From assembly GCA_963847675.1 (NCBI GenBank), contig CAWKAP010000009.1, positions 191,898 through 255,897 on the forward strand: a DNA stretch of 64,000 nucleotides. The letters run 5' to 3'. Shown piece by piece: positions 53,547 to 61,930 of the stretch; within the stretch, counting starts at the first letter, position 1; every line of letters begins with the position of its first letter. Below the pieces are notes generated by a model. That model had not been told where the DNA came from, made no database searches, and worked only from the letters and a program-made list of their open reading frames with translations. Made by a program: the position numbers and the translations under genes. This DNA is from JADJWR01 sp963847675 (GTDB lineage Bacteria; Pseudomonadota; Gammaproteobacteria; Burkholderiales; Burkholderiaceae_F).

Positions 53547-54386
53547 ATGAGTGACGTGATGGCGCCGGTGCCGCAGTGGAAGACGGTGGCCGGCTACCAG
53601 GACATCATTTACGCCAAGGCCGACGAAGGCATCGCCAGGATCGCGATCAACCGGCCCGAGGTACGCAACGCCTTCCGCCCGGAAACCGTCAAGGAATTGC
53701 AGGCCGCCTTCGTCGACGCGCGCGAAGACGCCAACGTCGGCGTGGTGATCCTCACCGGCCAGGGCAAGGACGCCTTCTGCTCCGGCGGCGACCAGCGGGT
53801 ACGCGGCAAGGGCGGCTACGTCGGCGGCGACGGCGTGCCGCGGCTCAACGTGCTCGACCTGCAGCGGCAGATCCGCACGCTGCCCAAGCCGGTGGTGGCG
53901 ATGGTGGCCGGTTACGCGATCGGCGGCGGTCACGTGCTGCACATGATGTGCGACCTGACCATCGCCGCCGACAACGCCCGCTTCGGGCAGACCGGGCCGA
54001 AGGTCGGCAGCTTCGACGGCGGCTACGGCGCGGCCTACATGGCGCGCATCGTCGGCCAGAAGAAGGCGCGCGAGATCTGGTTCCTGTGCCGGCAGTACGA
54101 CGCACGGCAGGCGCTCGAGATGGGGCTGGTCAACTGCGTGGTGCCGTACGAGCGGCTCGAGGCGGAAACCGTTCAGTGGTGCCGCGAGATGCTCGCCAAC
54201 AGCCCGATCGCTTTGCGCTGCCTGAAGGCGGCGCTGAATGCCGACTGCGACGGCCAGGCCGGCCTGCAGGAGCTGGCCGGCAACGCTACCCTCCTCTATT
54301 ACCTGTCCGAGGAAGGACAGGAAGGGCGCAACGCCTACGTGGAGAAGCGCAAGCCCGACTTCCGCAAGTTCCCGCGCCTGCCCTGA
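53547..54386 (+). CDS. menB: 1,4-dihydroxy-2-naphthoyl-CoA synthase
   Basis: Crotonase-family enzyme that closes the naphthoquinol ring in menaquinone synthesis, 279 residues. ATG 53547 follows GGAGAGAAAG; an in-frame upstream ATG would add 15 residues. MenB-specific features: 'AINRPEVRNAFRPETVKEL', 'AFCSGGDQRVRGKGGY', 'VVAMVAGYAIGGGHVLHMMCDLTIAADNARFGQTGPKVGSFDGGYG' (active-site loop), 'KKAREIWFLCRQYDA' and the C-terminal 'EGRNAYVEKRKPDF'. These match E. coli MenB more closely than the related ring hydrolase BadI. menE follows 36 bp later. Confidence 0.93.
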   Translation: MSDVMAPVPQWKTVAGYQDIIYAKADEGIARIAINRPEVRNAFRPETVKELQAAFVDAREDANVGVVILTGQGKDAFCSGGDQRVRGKGGYVGGDGVPRLNVLDLQRQIRTLPKPVVAMVAGYAIGGGHVLHMMCDLTIAADNARFGQTGPKVGSFDGGYGAAYMARIVGQKKAREIWFLCRQYDARQALEMGLVNCVVPYERLEAETVQWCREMLANSPIALRCLKAALNADCDGQAGLQELAGNATLLYYLSEEGQEGRNAYVEKRKPDFRKFPRLP

Positions 54387-54422
54387 GGCACGGCGCAAAG
54401 CCGAACCGCCCCGCTCCTTCTC

Positions 54423-55764
54423 GTGAACGAAGCGCTGTCGATCCACGCCGCCGCCAGGCAGGCGCCGGACACGATCGGGCTGCGTACCGATCAGGGCGAG
54501 TTCACCTTCGCGCGACTGGCGCAGCTGACCGACCAGCGCCTGCACGCGGAGGACCTGCAGGATCCTCGCGACTTCGCCGTTCGCGCTCGATGCCGCCGGT
54601 TCGGTCGATACCATCGTCACGCTGTACGCGCTGCTCGAAAGACGGCGTCCGGCGCTGCTGCTGCATCCGAAGCTCACCGCGGCCGAGCGCGACGCCGCGC
54701 TGCGCTGCGCGGGTCGCGGCGAAGGCATGTGGCCCGCCGACGCTGCAGCGATCGTCTTCACCTCAGGCACGACCGGAGAGCCGCGCGCCGCGGTGCTGAC
54801 GCGCGCCGCGCTGCTCGCCTCTGCCGAAGCGAGCGCGGCCAACCTCGGCTGGCTCGACGACGACTGCTGGCTGCTGGCGATGCCGATCGCACGCGTCGGC
54901 GGGTTGTCGATCGTGACCCGCTGCCTCGCCGCACGGAAGACCGTCGCCCTGGTACCGGGCTTCGATGCCGCGCAGCTTCCTGCGCAGATCGAACGCCACC
55001 GCGCCACGCTCGTCTCCCTCGTGCCGGCGATGCTCGACCGCGTCCTCGCCGCACATCCCACGTGGCGGCCGCCGGAATTCCTGCGCGCCGTGCTGATCGG
55101 CGGCGCCGCCGCACCGCGCGCCCTGCTCCAACGCGCGGCACGGCGGCGGCTGCCGATCATCGTCACCTACGGTTGCACCGAGACCTGCTCGCAGGTGGTC
55201 GCGACGCCGTACGAGTTTCGTTTCGAGGCTTCGCGCTGCGGCGCCGGCCGGCCGCTGACCGGTGCGCAGGTGCGCGTTGCCGGCGGGCGCATCGAGGTCC
55301 GCGGGCCGATGCGCATGGCCGGCTACGCCGGCGAGCCGCTGCTCGATCCTCGGCAGTGGTTCGACACCGGCGACCTCGGCGACTTCGACGCCGAAGGCTT
55401 CCTGCACGTGAGCGGGCGTGCTGGCGACTGGATCATCAGCGGCGGCGAGAAGGTGCACCCGGCCGAGGTCGAGCGCGCGCTGGAGGCGTTTCCCGGCGTC
55501 GTTTCGGCCGGCGTGTTCGGCGTGGCCGACGAGACCTGGGGTCAGGTCGTGGCCGCGGCGATCGTCGTGTCCGGCGAGTCGATCGACGACTCCGCTCTCT
55601 CTGCCTTCCTGAAGACCCGGCTGGCGCCGCACAAGCTGCCGCGGCGCATCTGCCTCGTGCCCGCGCTGCCGCTGAGCGCTGCGGGCAAACTCGACCGCGC
55701 GGCGCTGCCTTCTCTGGCGCCGTCGCTGCGGGCGCTGCGACCGGCTCGTGCCGTGCCTGGCTGA
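54423..55764 (+). pseudogene. menE: o-succinylbenzoate–CoA ligase, frame broken by one extra base
   Basis: AMP-forming ligase giving the MenB substrate, about 446 residues when repaired. GTG 54423 opens 'LSIHAAARQAPDTIGLRTD'. Near 54561 the frame shifts by one base, after which it reads 'ILATSPFALDAAGSVDTIV'. Then follow the AMP-binding P-loop 'AAIVFTSGTTGEPRAAVLT', 'YGCTETCSQVV', 'WFDTGDLGDFDAEGFLHVSGRAGDWIISGGEKVHPAEVE' and 'KLPRRICLVPALPLSAAGKLDR' with the catalytic Lys. All ligase motifs are present, so a sequence error is the simplest explanation. Its position after menB supports menaquinone rather than another acid as the target. Confidence 0.85.
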
Positions 55765-56105
55765 GGCGCCGCCACCGATTTCGAACCAGGGCCGAACGTC
55801 CCCTGCCCTCCTCGAAAGGGCCGATCGGGCGGTTTAGTCCTCCGACCCATTGCTGCCGGTCTCGCCACCCACGGCGACCGACCGGTCAGATCCAAGCCGA
55901 CATCGAAGTCGCGCGAATGCAGCCACCTGGCTAGCGCCTGCGCGGGTCTCCGCGGGATCCTGGCGGCAGTCCGGTCTCGGAGGCAAAGCCGCCACTCCTG
56001 ACGGTTGAGGGAAACCGTCGCTGTTGCTTACCGGCGTGGTCGCGCTGGAAGCAAACGAATGGGCGTCAAGTTCTTTCAGCTCGAGACGTAAAGGCGATGC
56101 GCCGT
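55765..56105. other. intergenic stretch after menE
   Basis: 341 bases between menE and the converging small membrane-protein gene. Open frames occur on the minus strand but show no recognisable protein and only GC-driven composition. No clear terminator hairpin with a T-tract, tRNA or repeat was seen. Confidence 0.4.
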
Positions 56106-56507
56106 TCAGCGCGCCCTTCGTTGGGATAGCCATGCGCCGAAGGCGTATGCCGCCAGCGCATTGGCGACGCCCAGGCCGATCAATACGCCGATTCCGATCA
56201 GGCGGTCCGACAACGCGGGCTGGATACTGGGCTCCCCGGGGCTGAGCGGGGACAGCAAGGCGAGAGCGCCGCCGCCGAGCAGCCCGTCCCGCGCCACCCT
56301 GAGAATGCGTCCCCTGGCGCCCTCCGCCCGCCAGCGCAGATACACGGGGACCCGCAGGAAGACCAGCAGCGCGCAGGCGAGCAGGACAAGGGCCAGGATC
56401 ACGAATCCGGGCGGCGGCGGAAAGTCTGCAATCGCGAGCGCGAGCAGGAGCCAGGTACCGAAGAAGATCCCGGCCACCCGGCGCGCGGTCTTTTGGTGGG
56501 CTGTCAT
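56106..56507 (-). CDS. small integral membrane protein of unknown function
   Basis: 133 residues with four hydrophobic stretches: 'VAGIFFGTWLLLALAIADF', 'PGFVILALVLLACALLVFLRV', a Gly/Leu-rich 'DGLLGGGALALLS' and 'IGIGVLIGLGVANALAAYAFGAWL'. The N-terminus ('MTAHQKTARR') is positively charged and so likely cytoplasmic. I do not recognise the family. It is followed upstream by two secreted-protein genes on the same strand, separated by 117 bases. Confidence 0.6.
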   Translation of the reverse strand: MTAHQKTARRVAGIFFGTWLLLALAIADFPPPPGFVILALVLLACALLVFLRVPVYLRWRAEGARGRILRVARDGLLGGGALALLSPLSPGEPSIQPALSDRLIGIGVLIGLGVANALAAYAFGAWLSQRRAR

Positions 56508-56624
56508 GGGGGTGATAACTTCCGAAACGGTCGGGAGCCGGATAGCATCCAGGCCTGCTCGGCACGCCGGGACAGGTACGCGCGAGAGGCAGGTCGCGCG
56601 CCAGGTGCCCTGACAAAAGCGCCG

Positions 56625-57098
56625 CTACTCGGTACCTGCCTCAACGGACTGCCACACCTTCGCTTCCGGATCCCACGCTCGCGCGACGAAGCAGGGCGTC
56701 GGGCTGTTCCCGCCGCAGTCCGAGCCATGTACGCGGGTGAGCAGGACGCGGTTCCGCCCGAAAGTGACCAGGGTCCATCCCTGGTTGCGAAAAGAGGCGA
56801 CGACGTCGCCGACCAGGAAGTGCGACGTACACCCGCCCGTCGAGCAGAACAGGGAGACAGCGGTGGAGCAGGCGTAGGCGCTTTCGTCCAGCACCCAGTC
56901 GGGCTGGAGGTCACCGTCCAGATCCGTGCGGGTCACCGCTCCCCATTCCAGGGCGAATTCCCCGTTTCCGTTATCCGCGCAGGCCTGCCGGGCCGCGGTT
57001 ACCTTTTCCGCCAGGGCCGCGGGAAGCCCCGTGAGGTCCAGGGCGCTTGCCGCCAGCGGCATGAATGCCAGGACTGCGATGGCAATTCGACTCTTCAT
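56625..57098 (-). CDS. secreted Cys-rich protein of unknown function
   Basis: 157 residues; ATG 57098 sits behind AGAAGGA and gives a clean signal peptide ('MKSRIAIAVLAFMPLAASA'). The mature part has six Cys, grouped in 'YACSTAVSLFCSTGGCTSHFL' and 'GSDCGGNSPTPCFVARAWD'. A calcium-type 'RTDLDGDLQPDWVLDE' (FG-GAP/EF-hand-like Asp array) is also present. The composition fits a disulphide-bonded periplasmic or exported protein. No family with a known function is recognised. Confidence 0.68.
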   Translation of the reverse strand: MKSRIAIAVLAFMPLAASALDLTGLPAALAEKVTAARQACADNGNGEFALEWGAVTRTDLDGDLQPDWVLDESAYACSTAVSLFCSTGGCTSHFLVGDVVASFRNQGWTLVTFGRNRVLLTRVHGSDCGGNSPTPCFVARAWDPEAKVWQSVEAGTE

Positions 57099-57187
57099 GT
57101 TCCTTCTTCCTCGCAATAGTCCAGCGCGGAGCCGGTGACAGCGGCCCCGCCCGGAGGATCGGCGTCACCAGGGGTCACCGCCGGCGT

Positions 57188-57973
57188 TCAGTTGCACTTG
57201 CGATAGGTGTAGTCGCCAAACTCCAGCCAGTCCTCGTCGCCGTCTTTGAACACGAGGAATTCCGACCGGTCCTCGCCGAGCAGGGCGACCACGAAGCCGC
57301 GCGGCGGTTGGGACTTGCCGAAGAAGCTGTATGCGGTCATGGCGCGCAGGGTCTCGCCGTTGACCGTGACCCGGGCGTCCCACTTGTCCGCCGGCTTCTC
57401 GAGGATGCTGTATTCGATCTGGCGCTTGACGGCCCCGCCGCCGCAGTAGACCACCCCTTCGGGCGCTTCGTTTCGTGCCGGGGCGCCCCCTGCTCGCGAA
57501 CCGCAGGCGGCGCGCAGGGACTCGATCGCCGCCCCGGAGCCCTTCAGGTCGAAGATGGCGTAGCTGACGTCCTGATCGATCATGGCCAGGTTCAGCACGG
57601 CGTTCTTGCCGATCTGATCGAGGATAAAGCCGTAGTCCGCCTTGTCGCGAAAGACGATCTCCACGGGGTAGTTGTCGACGATGCGAATGTCCGCATTGTC
57701 CGCCCCGGCCTGGAAGGCGCCGACCTCGGTCGCGCCGTCCTTCATGAAGCGGATGGACAGGCCCTGCTTGCGCTCGATGTCCTGGGCATCCTCGTACCCC
57801 GCGGGCGCGAAGCGCATCCGGTCGCACGAAATCTCGAGGTTCATGTTGCGGGCCTGGATGAAGGCGTTCGGGGACGGCCCGCCGTTGAAACTCCAGCCGG
57901 CGAAGGCTGGCGAACAGACCGCGACCAACGCGGCCCACCACAAGGTCGTACCTCCAAATGCTCGACGAGACAT
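57188..57973 (-). CDS. secreted protein of unknown function
   Basis: 261 residues from ATG 57973, with signal peptide ('LWWAALVAVCSPAFAGW'). The mature chain alternates beta-type segments ('NMNLEISCDRMRFAP', 'VEIVFRDKADYGFIL', 'GFVVALLGEDRSEFLVFKDG') and has four Cys ('EISCDRMRF', 'RAACGSRAG', 'VVYCGGG', 'YRKCN' at the very end). It suggests a two-lobe, disulphide-stabilised beta protein. I cannot name a family. The 90-bp gap to the second secreted gene suggests joint expression. Confidence 0.66.
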   Translation of the reverse strand: MSRRAFGGTTLWWAALVAVCSPAFAGWSFNGGPSPNAFIQARNMNLEISCDRMRFAPAGYEDAQDIERKQGLSIRFMKDGATEVGAFQAGADNADIRIVDNYPVEIVFRDKADYGFILDQIGKNAVLNLAMIDQDVSYAIFDLKGSGAAIESLRAACGSRAGGAPARNEAPEGVVYCGGGAVKRQIEYSILEKPADKWDARVTVNGETLRAMTAYSFFGKSQPPRGFVVALLGEDRSEFLVFKDGDEDWLEFGDYTYRKCN

Positions 57974-58414
57974 GTGCAACGCCCTCGATCTCCAAGACGA
58001 CGGCAGGGGCAGACTATCGTGCGAATCGATCGCTCGGGTCAAGAAACGTGGAAACGGCTACGGCGCCGCGCTCGAACGGGTGCAACAGTCCAAGCACTGA
58101 TTGCTCGGGCCCGGCCCGTTGGCCGGTATTGGCCGACAGTGTGAGTACGCGGAGGCGCCAGTAAACGGACCTTGGCCGGCAAAGGCCCAACCGTCGAACG
58201 GCGGCTTACTGGCGTGGCTGCGAACTGGTGCTCCCGGCCAATCTGTGACATTGCGTCTCGTGGCCGAAGGACCGAAACAGTCAGGCTGCCGCCATTCAAA
58301 TTGACAGTTCAATGACGGCTGCCGCCAACAGCGGCCATTGATCGAGCCACGTGGCCGATGTCGGCTGTGTGTTTCTAAATTGAAGAACTGCGCGATGCTC
58401 TGTTTGCTTTCGGC
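57974..58414. other. non-coding stretch with a 9-bp inverted repeat
   Basis: 441 bases with no convincing gene. CGCCAGTAA (58156–58164) and TTACTGGCG (58206–58214) are perfect inverted copies 41 bases apart, enclosing a G/C-rich segment with further short GGCC/GCCGGC complementarity. The stretch has recurring TTGGCCGG/GGCCGA words, typical of dispersed intergenic repeats. It lies on the border between the high-GC region and the lower-GC catabolic island. Confidence 0.5.
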
Positions 58415-59383
58415 TCAGGCGCGCGAAGGGCCCTTCAACCCGCCGCCGGCCGGCCAAACTTTTCCAGCGGCATACGTTTTGAATGAAGCAGCAAGGAAAT
58501 CAACAAATGCACGCACACGCGCCGTTCTCAAATGCCTTTGGGGATAGACGGCGAAAATATTCGCGTCCGGTGTTTGGTATCGGGAAAGTACCTGCACTAA
58601 CTGGCCGGATCTGAGGTGATGCTCAATGTCCCATTCGGCGCGCATTAGGACGCCGTGCCCTTCGAGCGCCCAGTTCACGGCGATTTCGCCGTCGTTGGTA
58701 GACAAGTTGCCCCGAGTCTTCACCGCCTGCGTCACCGCATCTCGACCTCGGCCGGAGGACAATCTCCAAACGCCATAGGCTTCCTCGCCCTGGCGAATGC
58801 CGATGCAATTGTGCTGCCTCAGGTCCATCGGCGCCTTTGGCTCTCCGCACCTTGCCAGGTAGGCGGGTGACGCGCACAGCAAGCGGCGACAGGGAGCGAT
58901 ATAACGCGCGATGACGCGCGCGTCCGGTGGCGCACCGAAACGAACGCAAACATCGAACGCGTCATCGGTCAAGGGTGGTGGATTGACCGACAGTTGCAAC
59001 TGCACTTCGACGTCCGGAAATCGCTCGACGAAGCGCGAGACGAGTGGGGCCGCATGGATTCGGCCGAAACCAAGCGTCGCGTTCACGCGAAGCAACCCCT
59101 TGGGCATCGCCTTGGACGCGCCCAGCAGTTGCTCGAGATCGTCGATTTCGGTCAGGATTCGCCGCGCATGGTCGAGATAGAGTTCCCCCTCATGCGTGAG
59201 GCTCATGCGGCGCGTCGTGCGGTTGACCAGAGCCATACCCACGCGCGATTCCATCGAGGTGAGGTGCTTGCTAACGGCCGACGTCGTGATCCCAAGTTCG
59301 CGGCCGGCCGCACTCAGGCTGCCGGCACTAGCCAGGACCGAGAAGAAGCTCAGATCCGTTGGCTCAATGCGCCTGTTCACCAA
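58415..59383 (-). CDS. LysR family transcriptional regulator (DmlR-like)
   Basis: 322-residue LysR regulator: winged helix-turn-helix ('LSFFSVLASAGSLSAAGRELGITTSAVSKHLTSMESRVGMALVNRTTRRMSLTHEG') and a type 2 periplasmic-fold effector domain ('GLLRVNATLGFGRIHAAPLVSRFVERFPDVEVQL'). The 'VNRTTRRMSLT' and 'RVNATLGFGR' segments are those of the DmlR/AaeR-like branch. It is divergent from the D-malate/tartrate dehydrogenase gene, so it most likely activates that gene and the TRAP transporter in response to the substrate. Confidence 0.9.
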   Translation of the reverse strand: MVNRRIEPTDLSFFSVLASAGSLSAAGRELGITTSAVSKHLTSMESRVGMALVNRTTRRMSLTHEGELYLDHARRILTEIDDLEQLLGASKAMPKGLLRVNATLGFGRIHAAPLVSRFVERFPDVEVQLQLSVNPPPLTDDAFDVCVRFGAPPDARVIARYIAPCRRLLCASPAYLARCGEPKAPMDLRQHNCIGIRQGEEAYGVWRLSSGRGRDAVTQAVKTRGNLSTNDGEIAVNWALEGHGVLMRAEWDIEHHLRSGQLVQVLSRYQTPDANIFAVYPQRHLRTARVRAFVDFLAASFKTYAAGKVWPAGGGLKGPSRA

Positions 59384-59493
59384 AGCTCCTCCTCGGGCAA
59401 ACGCGACAATTCATTTCCGTGCTTTGCGACAACATGACTTCCTTGTGCAAACACTGATGCCAACCTGTTGACATAGCAACGCTTGAGGCCGCA

Positions 59494-59537
59494 CTCGCGC
59501 AATTTGCGAGCACGGTTTGTTGGATTCAATTCAACAA
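59494..59537. promoter_or_regulatory. palindromic operator candidates in the regulator–dehydrogenase intergenic region
   Basis: Two inverted repeats lie in the 232-bp divergent spacer: CTCGC-GCAATTT-GCGAG (59494–59510) and TTGTTG-GATTCAATT-CAACAA (59517–59537). LysR proteins typically bind imperfect dyads with T-N11-A, and the pair spaced about 25 bp apart fits a recognition plus activation site. A consensus –35 TTGACA is at 59469–59474. Direct evidence of binding is lacking. Confidence 0.5.
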
Positions 59538-59615
59538 TGGATTGCCCGAAAGTTTGAATGCGGGCGTCCGTCTTTGTCTACAGTGTCGCTGGCCCACACA
59601 TTGAGGGAGCACGTC

Positions 59616-60728
59616 GTGAAGACCTACTCGATCGCCACCATCCCGGGCGACGGTATTGGGAAGGAAGTCGTTCCCGCCGGACAGAAAGTCCTGGAGGCCC
59701 TCGCTGCCTCAGGCGGCACCTTCCGCGTCGAGTTCGAGAGCTTCGATTGGGGCGGCGATCACTTCCGCAAGCACGGGGTCATGATGCCGCACGACGGCCT
59801 CGATGCACTGCGCTACAAGGACGCCATCCTGTTCGGATCCGCCGGCGATCCGGACATTCCCGATCATGTGACGCTTTGGGGTCTTCGTCTGAAGATCTGC
59901 CAGGGCTTCGATCAGTATGCGAATGTTCGCCCGACCCGAATCCTGCCAGGGATCGACAGCCCATTGAAGCGCTGTGGGCCTGGCGATCTGGATTGGGTCA
60001 TCGTGCGCGAAAACTCTGAGGGTGAGTACGCTGGCGTTGGCGGCCGCGTCCATCAGGGCCACCCCATCGAGGCAGCGACAGACGTATCGATGATGACCCG
60101 TGCCGGGGTCGAGAGGATCATTCGCTTCGCCTTCAGGCTGGCGCAGTCTCGCAAACGCAAGAAGCTGACCGTCATCACAAAGAGCAATGCGCAGCGCCAC
60201 GCGATGGTGATGTGGGACGAGATTGCGCTGCAGATCTCTAAGGAGTTTCCCGATGTCGCCTGGGACAAGGAACTTGTCGATGCTGCTACGGCGCGCATGA
60301 TCAACCGACCGGCCTCGCTGGACACCATCGTCGCGACCAACCTGCATGCGGACATCTTGAGCGACCTCGCCGCCGCGCTGGCTGGGAGCCTGGGAATTGC
60401 GCCGACCGGCAATATCGATCCGGAGCGCCGGTATCCGTCTATGTTCGAGCCGATCCACGGCTCGGCCTTCGACATCATGGGCAAGGGGCTCGCCAATCCG
60501 ATCGGTACCTTTTGGTCGGTCGTGATGCTGCTCGAGCACCTCGGCGAGCAAGCGGCGGCGGCGCGGTTGATGGCGGCGATCGAGGCAGTGACCGCGACGC
60601 CAGATCTGCACACCCGCGATCTGGGCGGGCAGGCCAGCACCGCGCAGGTGACGGAGGCGGTGTGCCGCCAGCTTGCCGTGTCGACGGCCGGTCGCGCCGC
60701 TGCGCCGCTTACCGCGGTCAACTTCTGA
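59616..60728 (+). CDS. tartrate/D-malate dehydrogenase (decarboxylating), isopropylmalate dehydrogenase family
   Basis: 370-residue NAD-dependent beta-decarboxylating dehydrogenase. GTG 59616 follows GAGGGA. Motifs: 'ATIPGDGIGKEVVPAG', 'KDAILFGSAGDPDIPDHVTLWGLRLKICQGFDQYANVRP', 'VIVRENSEGEYAGVGGR', 'TNLHADILSDLAAALAGSLGIAPTGNI' and 'FEPIHGSAFDIMGKGLANPIG'. The 'VTLWGLRLKICQGFDQYANVRP' loop is characteristic of the TtuC/DmlA group (tartrate or D-malate), distinguishing it from LeuB. The product would be pyruvate or oxaloglycolate. Regulated with the divergent LysR gene. Confidence 0.88.
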   Translation: MKTYSIATIPGDGIGKEVVPAGQKVLEALAASGGTFRVEFESFDWGGDHFRKHGVMMPHDGLDALRYKDAILFGSAGDPDIPDHVTLWGLRLKICQGFDQYANVRPTRILPGIDSPLKRCGPGDLDWVIVRENSEGEYAGVGGRVHQGHPIEAATDVSMMTRAGVERIIRFAFRLAQSRKRKKLTVITKSNAQRHAMVMWDEIALQISKEFPDVAWDKELVDAATARMINRPASLDTIVATNLHADILSDLAAALAGSLGIAPTGNIDPERRYPSMFEPIHGSAFDIMGKGLANPIGTFWSVVMLLEHLGEQAAAARLMAAIEAVTATPDLHTRDLGGQASTAQVTEAVCRQLAVSTAGRAAAPLTAVNF

Positions 60729-60858
60729 CTCTTACACTGGACGCCGCAGATGACTGCTTGCAGCAGCGAATTAGCGCTGTACCCGGGTTGAGAAGCCGCG
60801 ACCGATTGTGCACGGGACCCCGCAATTAGTTTTGAAGCCAATCAAGCAAGGAGACGAC

Positions 60859-61842
60859 ATGACGATGACCCGTAGATTTCTGAAACTGTCGGCCGCAGCG
60901 GCAGTGGCCTTGGCCACGGCCACGACGGCGCTGGCGCAGGCCAAGGCCGGATGGCCCCAGACCCTAACGCTGGCCACTGCGTCGGTCGGCGGCACGTATT
61001 TCGTCTATGGCGGCGTGATCGCCACGCTGCTGACTGAGAAGCTCGGCATCCAAGTGTCCACGCAGCAGTCGCAGGGCCCGGTCTCGAACCTGATCCTCGT
61101 CAACAGCAAGCGGACCGAGCTCGGCATGGCCACCATGGGGCCGGCGCTGCAAGCCTGGCAAGGCACCGACTGGGCCAAGCCCAATGGCCAGATGCGCAAC
61201 ATGCGCGCCGCGTTCCCGATGTATGACACACCGTTCCACTTCGTCACACTGCAGTCCAGCGGCATCAAGTCCGTGGCCGACATGAACGGCAAGAACGTCG
61301 GCGTCGGCCCCAAGGCCGGCACCTGCGGCACCTACTTCCCCGAGATGTTCAAGGCGCTGGGGCTGAACGTCAACGTGCGCTACGGTGGCGCCTCCGATAT
61401 GGGCGGCATGCTCGGCGACGGCCTGATCGACGTGTTCGCCTTCTGTGCTGGCGTGCCGATCGCGGCGTTCTCGGAGATCGAGGCGAGCAAGCCGGCCCAC
61501 TTCTTCACGTATACGGACGCCCAGCTGGCGACGCTGAAGAAAGTGATGCCCGAGCTCACCGACTCGGTCATTCCCAAGGGCACGTACAAGTCGCTCACCC
61601 AGGACCACAAGACGGTGGGGCTGTTTAACTTCTTCATCGTGCACAAGGACCTGCCCGACGACCTGGTCTATGAGATCACCAAGACAGTGATGGAGAACAA
61701 CCCGCGCATGGTGCAGGGCCACAAAGCGGCGGTCGAGACGATCCCCGCCAACGCGAAAGCGAACACGTTCCTCACCTTCCATCCGGGCGCGGTCCGCTAC
61801 TTCAAGGAGAAGGGCATCGCGCTGAACCCCGGGGCGCTCTGA
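60859..61842 (+). CDS. TAXI family TRAP transporter solute-binding protein
   Basis: 327-residue periplasmic binding protein: twin-Arg-like start 'MTMTRRFLKLSAAAAVALATATTALAQ' with signal peptidase site after Ala, then the TAXI signature 'LTLATASVGGTYFVYGGVIATLL'. 'ELGMATMGPALQAWQG' and 'NVGVGPKAGTCGTYFPEMFKALGL' complete the fold. SD AAGGAG lies 7 bases before ATG 60859. It delivers substrate to the fused permease encoded downstream. Neighbouring tartrate/D-malate dehydrogenase suggests a C4 hydroxy-acid ligand (inference). Confidence 0.93.
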   Translation: MTMTRRFLKLSAAAAVALATATTALAQAKAGWPQTLTLATASVGGTYFVYGGVIATLLTEKLGIQVSTQQSQGPVSNLILVNSKRTELGMATMGPALQAWQGTDWAKPNGQMRNMRAAFPMYDTPFHFVTLQSSGIKSVADMNGKNVGVGPKAGTCGTYFPEMFKALGLNVNVRYGGASDMGGMLGDGLIDVFAFCAGVPIAAFSEIEASKPAHFFTYTDAQLATLKKVMPELTDSVIPKGTYKSLTQDHKTVGLFNFFIVHKDLPDDLVYEITKTVMENNPRMVQGHKAAVETIPANAKANTFLTFHPGAVRYFKEKGIALNPGAL

Positions 61843-61860
61843 AACGGTCTGGCTCACCCG

Positions 61861-61891
61861 CCCCGCAGCGGCAACGTTGCGGGGTTTTTTT
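61861..61891 (+). terminator. rho-independent terminator between the TAXI binding protein and the permease
   Basis: CCCCGCA pairs with TGCGGGG across an 10-base loop and is followed by seven T. It starts 18 bases after the binding-protein stop and 40 bases before the permease ATG. It would let the abundant binding protein be made in excess over the membrane component. Confidence 0.85.
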
Positions 61892-61930
61892 CATGTTCAT
61901 GCGGATTGACAGCAACGAGGAGCGCCGTCG

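Noticed and set aside
53547..54386. BadI-like 2-ketocyclohexanecarboxyl-CoA hydrolase instead of MenB
   Set aside because: The long identical-looking stretches around the active site and the C-terminus follow the MenB pattern, and a MenE-type ligase is next door.
50478..55166. Minus-strand open frame of more than 1500 codons opposite mscS, MaoC, Bug and menB
   Set aside because: Same GC-bias effect; it contains no recognisable domain and covers five well-supported genes on the other strand. A comparable frame opposite treS (about 30.1–33.5 kb) is rejected for the same reason.
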